A stretch of 64,000 nucleotides of DNA, from contig NZ_JASDDG010000007.1 in assembly GCF_030407495.1 (NCBI RefSeq), forward strand, positions 48,943 through 112,942. The letters are read 5' to 3'. Shown here piece after piece: positions 25,394-33,542 of the stretch (its first letter is position 1; each line of letters opens with the position of its first letter). The DNA is from Arthrobacter sp. APC 3897. GTDB taxonomy: Bacteria; Actinomycetota; Actinomycetes; Actinomycetales; Micrococcaceae. Made by a program: the position numbers and the translations under genes. The notes below the pieces were generated by a model that was not told where the DNA came from, ran no database searches, and was given only the letters and a program-made list of their open reading frames with translations.

Positions 25394-26563
25394 ATGCTGA
25401 ACGACGTATCACCCCTGCGAGTTGCCATGATCGGCCACGGCTTCATGGGTGCTGCCCATTCACAGGGATGGCGGGTTGCACCCCGGTTCTTTGACCTTCC
25501 TGCACGGCCGGTGATGACCCTGCTTGTGGGTCGCGAGGCCACCCGGACTGAAGCAGCAGCCCGGAAATGGGGGTGGGAGCAGACGGAGACCGACTGGCGG
25601 GCGGCCGTGACCCGGGATGACATCGACGTCGTAGACATCGTCACCCCCGGCTCGTCCCACGCAGAGATCGCCATCGCAGCGCTCGAAGCCGGCAAGCACG
25701 TTCTCTGCGAGAAACCCCTGGCCAACACCCTGGACGAAGCCGAAGCCATGGCGGCTGCTGCCGAAGGCGCCGCTGGCAGAGCCATGGTCGGCTTCACTTA
25801 CCGCAGGGTGCCGGCGGCAGCGTTCGCCCGGGACCTCGTTCGGTCTGGTGCCGTCGGAGAGATCCGGCAGGTACGTGCCGTTTATCTCCAAGATTGGCTG
25901 GTTGACCCCGAGGCTCCGCTGACCTGGCGCCTCCAAAAAGACCTTGCAGGGTCCGGCGCCCTGGGTGACTTGGGTGCCCACGCCGTCGACCTCGCGCAAT
26001 TCATCACGGGCCAGAAGATCACTGCCGTCAGCGGCACCCTCAATACGTTTGTCCACGAACGCTCCCTTCTTGGCCGCGGTACGGGACTGGCCGGGACCGC
26101 AACCGAGGAAAGAGGCGCCGTCACGGTTGACGACCTTGCCCTCTTTAACAGCCGGTTCGACGGCGGCGCAGTGGGCTCCTTCGAAGCGACCCGCATGTCC
26201 ACCGGCCGGAAGAACGCACTCCGGATAGAAGTTGCCGGCTCGCGGGGAGCCATTAGCTTCGATCTGGAAGAGATGAACTCGCTGGGTTTCTATGATGCAA
26301 CTGCCCCCGCCACCCGCCAGGGATTCACCGACATCATGGTCACCGAACCTGGCCATCCATACATGTCAGCCTGGTGGCCCGCCGGACACATGCTGGGCTA
26401 TGAGCACGGCTTTTCACACCAGGTAAAAGACTTCATGGAAGCCATATCCGAGGGGCGCCAACCGGAGCCCTCCTTCGCCGACGGACTGCAGGTGCAAAGA
26501 GTCCTCAACGGAGTGGAACGCAGCGCGTCAAACAAGAGCATCTGGACCACTACCGACGGCTGA
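25394..26563 (+). CDS. Gfo/Idh/MocA-family oxidoreductase
   Basis: A 389-residue NAD(P)-dependent dehydrogenase. The N-terminal Rossmann motif is AMIGHGFMGAAHS, the catalytic-lysine motif is CEKPLA, and the second-domain signature is GDLGAHAVDLAQF. The start is ATG 25394, preceded by GAAGAGGA; an upstream GTG at 25364 lies partly in the intercistronic region. The family oxidises sugars or inositols at a ring or terminal carbon. Its position after the sugar-binding protein suggests it handles the imported substrate (inference). Confidence 0.9.
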   Translation: MLNDVSPLRVAMIGHGFMGAAHSQGWRVAPRFFDLPARPVMTLLVGREATRTEAAARKWGWEQTETDWRAAVTRDDIDVVDIVTPGSSHAEIAIAALEAGKHVLCEKPLANTLDEAEAMAAAAEGAAGRAMVGFTYRRVPAAAFARDLVRSGAVGEIRQVRAVYLQDWLVDPEAPLTWRLQKDLAGSGALGDLGAHAVDLAQFITGQKITAVSGTLNTFVHERSLLGRGTGLAGTATEERGAVTVDDLALFNSRFDGGAVGSFEATRMSTGRKNALRIEVAGSRGAISFDLEEMNSLGFYDATAPATRQGFTDIMVTEPGHPYMSAWWPAGHMLGYEHGFSHQVKDFMEAISEGRQPEPSFADGLQVQRVLNGVERSASNKSIWTTTDG

Positions 26564-26636
26564 CGGAGGACGGAGTCGGTTTGCCGGGCCACGTGGTTGC
26601 CTGCATACAGCACCATTCTTCAATGCGCTGTCACCC

Positions 26637-27248
26637 CTAGCGGACACGGTCCTCACGGTTGAAGCGCAGCCTGCGGCCAGCATCGATACTGATCAGCACC
26701 GCCGGCTCCCGGCCCAGTGCGGCGTCCAGCGCCTCCACCAGGCGCGTGGCATCGGCAGCGATCAGGTGGGGCGCCGCACCCTGCCGCGGATTGATGCGGA
26801 TCCGCAGGGCCGAGCTCCCCCGCACGTCATAGGTGCTGACGGCGGCAGCTGCCACAGCCGGATCTTCCTGCAGCGCCGCGCGCAGGGCCTGCTCCGCCAC
26901 GGCGCCGCTGACCGCCACCCGGCCAGGTGCGCCGTCGTCGTCATATTCCGATACCAGCGTTCCGGTCCGGCCGCGGCCCTGGGCTGCGGCCCAGAGGACC
27001 AGAAGCACAATCGCCGCCAGCATGCAGAACACCAGCAGAACCCACACCCAGCTCTGCGACTGGCCCGGCAGGGTGGTGTCCGCCCCGAAAGCCCGGATCC
27101 GCTCCAGCATCTCGGGCGCGAAGCGCTGCCACCGGCTCGCGGCACCGCTGTCCAGGGTGAGCCAGAGCAGGCCGCCGCCGATGCCGATAAGAATCAGCCC
27201 GATCAACCCCAGGAGGATGCGGTTCAGCGTCCGCGGTGTGCGGTTCAC
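26637..27248 (-). CDS. AmaP-like alkaline-shock membrane anchor protein
   Basis: A 203-residue membrane protein and last gene of a five-gene minus-strand operon. Two hydrophobic segments (residues about 11-31 and 66-88) flank a short external loop. A C-terminal cytoplasmic alpha/beta domain (about 105-195) follows. It begins MNRTPRTLNRILLG, as actinobacterial AmaP proteins do. AmaP tethers Asp23 to the membrane in Gram-positive bacteria. It overlaps the upstream gene by four bases. The role is inferred from family and context. Confidence 0.75.
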   Translation of the reverse strand: MNRTPRTLNRILLGLIGLILIGIGGGLLWLTLDSGAASRWQRFAPEMLERIRAFGADTTLPGQSQSWVWVLLVFCMLAAIVLLVLWAAAQGRGRTGTLVSEYDDDGAPGRVAVSGAVAEQALRAALQEDPAVAAAAVSTYDVRGSSALRIRINPRQGAAPHLIAADATRLVEALDAALGREPAVLISIDAGRRLRFNREDRVR

Positions 27249-27826
27249 TGTCCGATCACCCCCACGGGAGAAACCTGTACACGGACCTCGGGGCAGGGCG
27301 AGAGGCCGGTCAGCTCCAACTCTTCTGTCACGGCTGCGCGCACCGCCTCTTCGTCAACCGGGATGCCCGAGGTTGGCCGGATGCGGACATCAATCCGGGT
27401 GCGGCCCACGGTCACCAGCACCTGCCCGGCAGTAACCCCGGCCGTGAGGCGGGCACGGCGTGCCAGCGAAGAGGCCAGCACCTCCGCGTCCACCACGACG
27501 GCGGCGCGCGGGTTGGGCAGGGAGTAGCGCGGCCGCCTTCCCGGCAGGACTGCCTGCAGGAAAAACACCAGGCCAGCCAGCAGGATCAGCAGTCCGCTGA
27601 GTCCCAGAACGGCGGTGTCGGCGTTCTCGGGAAGGCGGGAAAGCCAGGCACCCAGAGCGGCAGGGTCAGTGAGCCAGGCGTCCTGGCCGAGTGCCTGGAG
27701 CGTTGCTTCCAACAGGACGTACAGGCAAAAAACGATGCCCAGAATGACAACCACCAGTGATGCCACGGCCCGGCTGGCATGGGTTTCACGGCTGACGATC
27801 TGCCGGGTACGGACGTCGTTGCTCAC
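27245..27826 (-). CDS. DUF6286-like membrane protein of the Asp23 operon
   Basis: A 193-residue protein with two transmembrane segments (about 20-42 and 72-90). A C-terminal soluble domain follows with an Asp23/AmaP-like beta-alpha pattern (AGVTAGQVLVTVGRTRIDVRIRP). It overlaps both neighbours by four bases, so the operon is tightly coupled. It probably belongs to the same envelope complex. No catalytic motif is seen. Confidence 0.7.
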   Translation of the reverse strand: MSNDVRTRQIVSRETHASRAVASLVVVILGIVFCLYVLLEATLQALGQDAWLTDPAALGAWLSRLPENADTAVLGLSGLLILLAGLVFFLQAVLPGRRPRYSLPNPRAAVVVDAEVLASSLARRARLTAGVTAGQVLVTVGRTRIDVRIRPTSGIPVDEEAVRAAVTEELELTGLSPCPEVRVQVSPVGVIGQ

Positions 27827-28218
27827 CGAACCCTGCTTCCTTCCTCGAGGTGAACGCCGGTAATGCGGACGTCCACCCGGGAAACCAGCGAGCCGGTCAG
27901 ATCGGTAACCCTGTCCCTGAGCAGGAGTTTGGCCTCGTGGGCGCGGTCCCAGACGGATCCGCCGGCCCGGGCCACTAGATTCGGATCAGCCGCTATGCGG
28001 TTCAGGGGCGGAAGGGCGACCGGCAGGGCCAGAGACATGGCGAGCATCCCCTGGTCATCGGACCAGGTGACCCGGATCTGTGCCGGCGGAACGCGGAAAA
28101 ACTCGGCCGCCGCGGCTTTGGCCGTGGAGGTCAGCGCCTGGGTGCTGATCCGGTTGTGTCCGGCGAGGCCTGTTGGGCGTTCAACGGCCGGACCTGCGGG
28201 CAGGACGGCGGAGCTCAC
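27823..28218 (-). CDS. Asp23-like small protein of the envelope-stress operon
   Basis: A 131-residue soluble protein. Its second half shows the strand pattern VDVRITGVHL seen at the end of Asp23 domains, and it has a helix rich in Ala at residues 25-45. It lies between the DUF2273 and DUF6286 genes with four-base overlaps on both sides. It is plausibly a second, degenerate Asp23 subunit. The assignment rests on context and a weak pattern. Confidence 0.6.
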   Translation of the reverse strand: MSSAVLPAGPAVERPTGLAGHNRISTQALTSTAKAAAAEFFRVPPAQIRVTWSDDQGMLAMSLALPVALPPLNRIAADPNLVARAGGSVWDRAHEAKLLLRDRVTDLTGSLVSRVDVRITGVHLEEGSRVR

Positions 28219-28406
28219 GAGGCAGAACGGCGTCCGGTCAGCGCATCACGGACAGTGCGGAAGTCCACCTTGCCCTCCGCGGCACGCCCGCACAACGCTC
28301 CCACGGCGATGAACAGTGCCATCAGCAGGAAACCCCAAAAATCGAAAATCAGTGCAGTGAAGGCGAGAACGGCTCCGATCGCCATGCCCGTAACAGTTGG
28401 TTTCAT
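28215..28406 (-). CDS. DUF2273-type small membrane protein
   Basis: A 63-residue protein with two hydrophobic helices (residues about 5-24 and 25-45) and a basic tail. It matches the DUF2273 small integral membrane proteins that accompany Asp23. It is short but positionally conserved in such operons and overlaps the next gene by four bases. Confidence 0.75.
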   Translation of the reverse strand: MKPTVTGMAIGAVLAFTALIFDFWGFLLMALFIAVGALCGRAAEGKVDFRTVRDALTGRRSAS

Positions 28407-28465
28407 TGTTCCTGCCTCATGACGGTGATCCCGAACTCTTCTTCGACCCTATAACGGATACTGCC

Positions 28466-28930
28466 TCAGGACTTCCGCTCAGCGGGCTCGGACACAGAGC
28501 CGGGTTTGTCTGCCCGGCCCTCGGCGGCACCCGGAATCTGAACATCATTCACGTCCACGTTCACTTCCACTACCCGCAGTCCCACCAGCGATTCCACCGC
28601 GGAGTAAACGGCGGCACGGACATTATCGGCAATCCGGGTCAGCGGAGTTCCGTAGACAGCCACCAGGGTCACGTCCACAGCCACTTCGGTCTCGCCCACT
28701 TCAACGTGGACGCCCTGCGTGGCACTGGACGCACCCACCGCATCACGGACGGCGCCCAGCGCACGCCCGGAACCGGTTCCCAGCGCGTACACGCCGTCCA
28801 CGGACCGGGCGGCAATGGCTGCAACTTTGGCCACTGCCTGCTCGCTGATGGCCGTCTTGCCCCCGACCACGGCGGGCGGAGCTGTCGGGGGAACCGGGGC
28901 GGACAGGTTCAGGTTCTGGGCGTCATCCAT
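28466..28930 (-). CDS. Asp23/Gls24-family envelope stress response protein
   Basis: A 154-residue soluble protein. The Asp23 domain spans residues about 22-125, with ISEQAVAKVAAIAARSVDGVYAL at its start and the DVTLVAVYGTPL and VEVNVDVNDV strands. Asp23 sits under the membrane and supports cell-wall homeostasis. It is the first gene of the operon. No ribosome site precedes ATG 28930, and a TATACG box lies 9 bases upstream, so the message may be leaderless. Confidence 0.88.
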   Translation of the reverse strand: MDDAQNLNLSAPVPPTAPPAVVGGKTAISEQAVAKVAAIAARSVDGVYALGTGSGRALGAVRDAVGASSATQGVHVEVGETEVAVDVTLVAVYGTPLTRIADNVRAAVYSAVESLVGLRVVEVNVDVNDVQIPGAAEGRADKPGSVSEPAERKS

Positions 28931-28939
28931 GCTGCAAAG

Positions 28940-28945
28940 CGTATA
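28940..28945 (-). promoter_or_regulatory. Candidate -10 box for a leaderless asp23 message
   Basis: TATACG on the minus strand lies nine bases before the ATG at 28930, the spacing expected when transcription begins at the start codon. No convincing -35 is seen. Confidence 0.35.
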
Positions 28946-28987
28946 CTGCAGGTCAGCACTTTGGGCAGGCAGGACCGCCGGCGGCGT

Positions 28988-29434
28988 TCACCACCGCCTC
29001 ACCCTGCGCCCGGTCAGGAGCCCGGGTTCAATGCCGATGAAAACGTCTCTCTGCCCGCCGCCCCAGGGCTCATCCATACGGCGTCCCCAGAGTTCGGCCA
29101 GCAGGTTCGCATCCGTTACCGGCTCGGCCCGGCCGCTGAGCAGGACCGACCAGCCCTCCATCCGCCCGGAATCATGGTGGTCAATCTGGAACGATGCGTT
29201 TTGATGTTCCGGTCCCCCGCCGAGGATGCCGTCCCGCGCAGTGCGGAAATACACGCCTTGGTCATGGACCACGTAGTTGACCGGGAACACCAGCACCCGG
29301 CCGTTGTCCTGATAGGCAACCCGCCCGGTTCCCGTGCCGGACAACAGCGTCCAGCACTGGGCTTCCGTGAGGTCCTCGCTCTGGTGGGTTGCTGCCGTTT
29401 CCCACCCAAAAGGGTCTGTATCTTCCGTCGTCAT
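28988..29434 (-). CDS. Pyridoxamine 5'-phosphate oxidase-fold FMN-binding protein
   Basis: A 148-residue split-barrel flavoprotein of the PNPOx-like/NimA superfamily. Visible are LSGTGTGRVAYQDNG, VFPVNYVVHD, and WSVLLSGRAEPV, which form the FMN site in relatives. The start is ATG 29434, with GGAGG five bases upstream; the in-frame extension to 29506 has no ribosome site. Such proteins reduce or bind small flavin-dependent substrates, and the substrate here is unknown. Confidence 0.85.
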   Translation of the reverse strand: MTTEDTDPFGWETAATHQSEDLTEAQCWTLLSGTGTGRVAYQDNGRVLVFPVNYVVHDQGVYFRTARDGILGGGPEHQNASFQIDHHDSGRMEGWSVLLSGRAEPVTDANLLAELWGRRMDEPWGGGQRDVFIGIEPGLLTGRRVRRW

Positions 29435-29604
29435 CATTGCCTCCGAAGTTGATTCGGGACCATTCAAACGGGAAGCCGCCGATTTTGGGAAGAGAAGGGC
29501 TGCCATTTTCCGGTATCCGGCGGGAGATTGAGTGCCGGCAAACCCGTTGGGAAAGAGCCTGCCAAAGCCTCGGCCGAAGCGCCGCCGGCCGATAGTTAAA
29601 AAGA

Positions 29605-29634
29605 AAAACCCCGGACTCGCAAGTCCGGGGTTTT
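29605..29634 (-). terminator. Terminator of the tRNA cluster
   Basis: A perfect 13-pair stem with a 4-base loop is followed on the minus strand by a long T run. It lies four bases after the tRNA-Phe 3' end. Confidence 0.9.
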
Positions 29635-29637
29635 AGC

Positions 29638-29713
29638 TGGTGGCTCCGACCGGCGTCGATCCGGTGACCTTTCGATTTTCAGTCGAACGCTCTACCAACT
29701 GAGCTACAGAGCC
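29638..29713 (-). tRNA. tRNA-Phe (GAA)
   Basis: Full 76-base cloverleaf with the 3' CCA encoded. The anticodon loop reads CTGAAAA, giving anticodon GAA. The seven-pair acceptor stem has one wobble. It is last of a Glu-Asp-Phe cluster. Confidence 0.97.
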
Positions 29714-29771
29714 GGGCATCATCGCTACCGATGATCACCGAGATCTTCCAAATCGCTTCAGAAAATCTGAG

Positions 29772-29845
29772 CGACCCTGACGGGACTCGAACCCGCGACC
29801 TCCGCCGTGACAGGGCGGCGCGCTAACCAACTGCGCTACAGGGCC
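29772..29845 (-). tRNA. tRNA-Asp (GTC)
   Basis: 74-base cloverleaf without an encoded CCA. The anticodon loop CTGTCAC gives GTC, the discriminator is G, and the T-loop GGTTCGAGTCC is canonical. Confidence 0.97.
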
Positions 29846-29904
29846 TTGCTTTTCACGAGTGTAAACTCTACCAGCATTTTGCCGGTCCTATTACCACTCC
29901 TGAG

Positions 29905-29977
29905 TACCCCCAACGGGATTCGAACCCGTGCCGCCGCCGTGAAAGGGCGGTGTCCTAGGCCGCTAGACGATGGGGGC
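29905..29977 (-). tRNA. tRNA-Glu (TTC)
   Basis: 73-base cloverleaf without an encoded CCA. The anticodon loop CTTTCAC gives TTC, and the D-arm has the CTAGCGGCCTAGGAC form typical of tRNA-Glu. It is first in the cluster. Confidence 0.97.
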
Positions 29978-30045
29978 CTTTAGAACACACAGGAGTGTTT
30001 GGAAGCGGAAGTTTCCGTTCGTTTGCGCCCCTGTGGACTCATAAA

Positions 30046-30074
30046 ACTATAGGGCCTGTTTGGGAAAACAGCAA
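30046..30074 (-). promoter_or_regulatory. Promoter of the tRNA cluster
   Basis: On the minus strand TTGCTG (30069-30074), a 17-base spacer and TATAGT (30046-30051) match the housekeeping consensus well. It lies about 70 bases upstream of tRNA-Glu. Confidence 0.65.
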
Positions 30075-30121
30075 AACGGCCGTCGTAACGGACTGCAGAC
30101 TGCCCCGCTAGAGTGGCTTAG

Positions 30122-30493
30122 GTGCCCATAGAGATGCTTCCCGAAGACTTCGAGGCCGCGGTGGATGACGCCATCGAGACCATCCCTGCGGACCTGGCCG
30201 CCGCCATGAACAACGTCGCCATCTTCATTGAGGACGAGTACGTGCCCGGCCCCGGAGAGGACCCCTCCACCGAGCTGCTGGGCCTGTACGAAGGCACTCC
30301 CCTGACAGAACGGGATTCCTGGTGGGATGCCGGTTCGCTGCCGGACCGCATCGTCATTTTCCGCGGCCCGCTGATGCGGATGTGTTCCTCCAGGGACGAG
30401 CTGGTCGATGAAATCCGCATCACGGTAATTCACGAAGTCGCCCACCACTTCGGCATTGACGACGGGCGCCTGCACGAACTCGGCTGGGGATAG
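30122..30493 (+). CDS. Zincin-like metallopeptidase family protein
   Basis: A 123-residue minimal zincin. The zinc-binding HEVAHHFG motif is at residues 104-111, with a downstream HELGW. The N-terminal half begins with a conserved LPEDFEAAVDDAIETIP helix. It belongs to the small metallopeptidase family (formerly DUF1025), whose substrates are unknown. GTG 30122 is the likely start; ATG 30134 is an alternative. It precedes the metal-exporter gene by 13 bases, so they may be co-transcribed. Confidence 0.85.
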   Translation: MPIEMLPEDFEAAVDDAIETIPADLAAAMNNVAIFIEDEYVPGPGEDPSTELLGLYEGTPLTERDSWWDAGSLPDRIVIFRGPLMRMCSSRDELVDEIRITVIHEVAHHFGIDDGRLHELGWG

Positions 30494-30506
30494 TTAGCCT
30501 TAAGGC

Positions 30507-31436
30507 ATGGGAGATCATCACGGCCACAGTCACGGACTGCCCGCAGGAACCGCCACGGGACGGCACCGCCGCAAACTGCTGATCGTTTTCCTGATCACCG
30601 TCAGTGTTGTCTTCCTCCAAGTAGCCGGCGCCCTGCTCTCCGGCTCCCTGGCTTTGCTGGCCGATGCCGGCCACATGCTCTCGGACGCCGCCGGTGTTTC
30701 CATCGCGCTGCTGGCCGCCTGGATCGCCACCCGGCCTGCCACCAAGCGGCGCACCTACGGCTATCAGCGTGCCGAAGTCCTCGCCGCCCTCGCCAACGCC
30801 GTGCTGCTGATCGTCATTGCCGCCGTCATTTTTGTTGAGGCGATCCGCCGCTTTGGATCGGAACCCGAAGTGCACACGGGCCTCATGCTCGGTGCCGCGG
30901 TTGTGGGCGGACTGGCCAATCTCGCGTCCCTGCTGGTGCTGCAGAGCGGCCGCAAAGAGAGCCTGAACGTGCGCGGCGCCTATCTGGAGGTCCTGGGCGA
31001 CCTGCTGGGATCGGCAGCAGTGGTGGTATCCGCCGTCGTCATCATGCTCACGGGTTACCAGCAGGCCGATACCTGGGCGTCCATCCTGATTGCCCTGATG
31101 ATCCTGCCGCGGGCGTGGTCACTGCTGAAGGAAGTCATCGATGTCCTGCTTGAGGCCACCCCGCAGGGCGTGGACACCGAAATGATCCGGGACCACATTG
31201 TGCGGGTGGACGGCATCTCCGATGCGCATGACATCCATATCTGGACCATCACCTCCGGTGTTCCGGTGTTCTCCGCGCACGTGGTGGTGGACGACGACCA
31301 CCTCACCTCGGAGCGGATGGACCAGCTGCTGGACCGGCTGACCACCTGCCTCAGCGACCACTTTGACACCAAGCACTGCACGTTCCAGCTGGAGCCGGCC
31401 ACGCACGCCGTCCACGAGGGGCAGCAGCACGCCTGA
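30507..31436 (+). CDS. Cation diffusion facilitator (Zn/Co-type exporter)
   Basis: A 309-residue inner-membrane antiporter with six transmembrane helices and a C-terminal cytoplasmic domain (about 205-300). The N-terminus is His-rich (GDHHGHSHG). The first half of the transport site is HMLSD in helix 2. The second half in helix 5 reads EVLGD, where many zinc exporters have HVLGD, so the site is His-Asp-Glu-Asp. The family expels Zn, Co or Cd using the proton gradient. The metal is uncertain given this substitution. Confidence 0.9.
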   Translation: MGDHHGHSHGLPAGTATGRHRRKLLIVFLITVSVVFLQVAGALLSGSLALLADAGHMLSDAAGVSIALLAAWIATRPATKRRTYGYQRAEVLAALANAVLLIVIAAVIFVEAIRRFGSEPEVHTGLMLGAAVVGGLANLASLLVLQSGRKESLNVRGAYLEVLGDLLGSAAVVVSAVVIMLTGYQQADTWASILIALMILPRAWSLLKEVIDVLLEATPQGVDTEMIRDHIVRVDGISDAHDIHIWTITSGVPVFSAHVVVDDDHLTSERMDQLLDRLTTCLSDHFDTKHCTFQLEPATHAVHEGQQHA

Positions 31437-31469
31437 CCCCGGGGAATCGGGTCCCGGGCCCGGACACGG

Positions 31470-32474
31470 CTACTCCTGCGGAAGGGACCCGAAGCTCGCC
31501 CGGTCCGCGAGGCGGGGATCTTCGTGATCGGGAACCACCATCACCGGACCCTTGGCATGATGCAGCACGCTTTGGCTGGTGGAGCCCATCAGCATGCCGG
31601 CGAAGCCGCCGCGCCCGCGCGTCCCCATGACGAGCAGCTCCACGTCCGCCGTCCGGTCGATCATGATCTCCGCCGGAGGGCCGTCAAGGAGCTGCACGGA
31701 CATCGGCAGGTCCGGGAAGTGGCTTTGCAGCCAGGCCTGGCCTGCACGCAGCTGCTCAGAGATCTCCTCGTGCAGGGCCTCCAGGTCCAGCGGGGCGGGG
31801 ACCCAGGCCAGGGAACCGCTGAAGGGCGGCAGGGCGCAGAGAATCTGCAGCGGCAACCCGCGGCTCATGGCCTGCTCAGCGGCAACGAGGGACGCCGCAC
31901 GCCCTTGTTCGGAGCCGTCCACGCCCACCACCACCACGTCCTCGACGGTCTGCATGGTCGGCGAGCCGGACGGCGGCCGGACCCCGGCTTCGGGGAGCCG
32001 TCCCGCCGTGCGCAGAGGCACCACCACCGTAGGGCATTTGGCGTGTGCGGGCAGTGCGCTGGAGACCGAACCCAGCAGGCGCCCCACGAACCCCCCGCGG
32101 CCCCGGGACCCCACCACCATGAGGTCCGCTTCCTCGGACAGTTCCAGCAGGACGGCGGACGCGTCTCCGGTTTCGACCCGCGGAAAAACCTCGATGCTGT
32201 ACCGGCTGATACGCTCCAGGGCCTTGTCCAGGACGGACTGAGCCCCCTCACGGATGATGGCGTCATCCATGGTCGAGTAGCCGGCATCCATGGAGGAGGC
32301 GGCAAAGATGGGCACGGTATACGCAGTGATGACGTGCAGCGGGCTTCTGCGCCGCTGCGCCTCCTTGGCCGCCCACACCAGGGCACACAGGCTCTGGTCA
32401 GAGCCGTCCACACCCACCACGATGCCCGGTGACGACTCCAGGCCGCTGTCTTCGCTCCACATTGAACTGCTCAC
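31470..32474 (-). CDS. Tandem universal stress protein (UspA family)
   Basis: A 334-residue protein with two Usp domains (about 15-150 and 170-320). Both carry the ATP-binding pattern: GVDGS at each N-terminus, and GSRGRGGFVGRLLGSVS and GTRGRGGFAGMLMGSTS near each end. Usp proteins bind ATP and help survival under stress or hypoxia. The start is GTG 32474, with GAGGGG six bases upstream; a longer in-frame GTG at 32495 would place that ribosome site inside the gene. Confidence 0.9.
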   Translation of the reverse strand: MSSSMWSEDSGLESSPGIVVGVDGSDQSLCALVWAAKEAQRRRSPLHVITAYTVPIFAASSMDAGYSTMDDAIIREGAQSVLDKALERISRYSIEVFPRVETGDASAVLLELSEEADLMVVGSRGRGGFVGRLLGSVSSALPAHAKCPTVVVPLRTAGRLPEAGVRPPSGSPTMQTVEDVVVVGVDGSEQGRAASLVAAEQAMSRGLPLQILCALPPFSGSLAWVPAPLDLEALHEEISEQLRAGQAWLQSHFPDLPMSVQLLDGPPAEIMIDRTADVELLVMGTRGRGGFAGMLMGSTSQSVLHHAKGPVMVVPDHEDPRLADRASFGSLPQE

Positions 32475-32745
32475 AGTCCGCCCCTCTCGCTCCACGCACG
32501 GCTGCCGGCGCCCCTGGGGACGGCCGCCACAGCACGGCTTTAGTTCGGTAGCCTACCGTGCCTCGGCGCGGAGAGTGACGGCTGGCGAAACACACCAAAA
32601 GAGGCACTGCACGGTACCGCCAAAGATGGATATGCTTCGGGGCATCACAACCGGAAAACCTGCCCGCATCCGTCCGGGGCGGGCATCTGCGGAACCGGAA
32701 GAGGCGCCGGAGCCGCAGCCTGATCTACGTCAGGAGGTTGCCTCG

Positions 32746-33399
32746 GTGGTAAATACAGCGGCCCGCAGGGTGAACGGCACATCAACGGCAGTACTCCGGG
32801 AGGCGGGAATCCACACGGAGGTGACCGCCGCCGTCGTCATCGGCAGCGGACTGACCGGCCTTGCCGTGGTGAGCGAATTGAACCGCCGGGGTGTTGAGTC
32901 CGTTGTCCTGGACCGGCTCCGGCAGGACAGCCAGCCGGCCCATGCGCCGGTTGCGGATGCCGCCGGACTGCCGGGGCGGGCCGAGCTGATCCGCCTGCTG
33001 CACGGTTACGCGACGGGCCATGCGTTGGATATCCGCCGAGGCACTGTTGTCCAGACGGTGAGCCTGCTGCATGGATCCGGAATTCCAGCGCCTGTAACCG
33101 GGGAGGCCGTCAAGTGGGCGGTCCGCACTCCCGACGGCATACTGCTGACCGATGCCGTGGTGCTGGCCGGCTGCGGGCGCCCGGCCGCGCTCATGCTGCT
33201 CCGCTCACTCGGATTTGCTGCCGGAGCGGAACAGCACAGGGCGCTGCGCAGTGCGGGACTCTATCTGGTGGGCGCGTGGCAAGGAGTTGCTTCCCCGATC
33301 CGCGAACTGGTCCGCCAAGCCAAGCAAGCGGGACAGGAAGTGGCGCAGCGCGGCGCTGCTCTTGAACGTTTCCCCGGGGCTTGGACCGGCAGCGCTTAG
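32746..33399 (+). CDS. Short FAD/NAD(P)-binding oxidoreductase-like protein
   Basis: About 217 residues from GTG 32746, which has AGGAGG eight bases upstream. The reading frame extends back to 32290, but that part overlaps the stress-protein gene and looks non-coding. Residues about 25-55 are a dinucleotide-binding fold (AAVVIGSGLTGLAVVSELN, ending VVLDR). Near the end, SAGLYLVGAWQG resembles the second FAD contact of thioredoxin-reductase-like enzymes. It is shorter than complete enzymes of that class and lacks a CxxC motif, so it may be a reduced relative. Function unknown. Confidence 0.65.
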   Translation: MVNTAARRVNGTSTAVLREAGIHTEVTAAVVIGSGLTGLAVVSELNRRGVESVVLDRLRQDSQPAHAPVADAAGLPGRAELIRLLHGYATGHALDIRRGTVVQTVSLLHGSGIPAPVTGEAVKWAVRTPDGILLTDAVVLAGCGRPAALMLLRSLGFAAGAEQHRALRSAGLYLVGAWQGVASPIRELVRQAKQAGQEVAQRGAALERFPGAWTGSA

Positions 33400-33542
33400 T
33401 TCCAGCCCGGGCGGACGCGATTAATCTCACGTTACGGGCCCTCTGCTCCAATACGTCCTCGCCCCTCATGCGGTCAATGGTGCGCGATAAGATCGAATGG
33501 CGGGATTTCCCCTACCAGCCATCACCATCCAGAGGAAGCGTC

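Noticed and set aside
29638..29977. tRNA cluster as integration hotspot with an attachment site
   Set aside because: No integrase, no duplicated tRNA 3' end and no change in gene content beside the tRNAs.
32290..32745. N-terminal extension of the FAD-binding protein
   Set aside because: It overlaps the stress-protein gene and lacks conserved sequence; an AGGAGG ribosome site marks GTG 32746.
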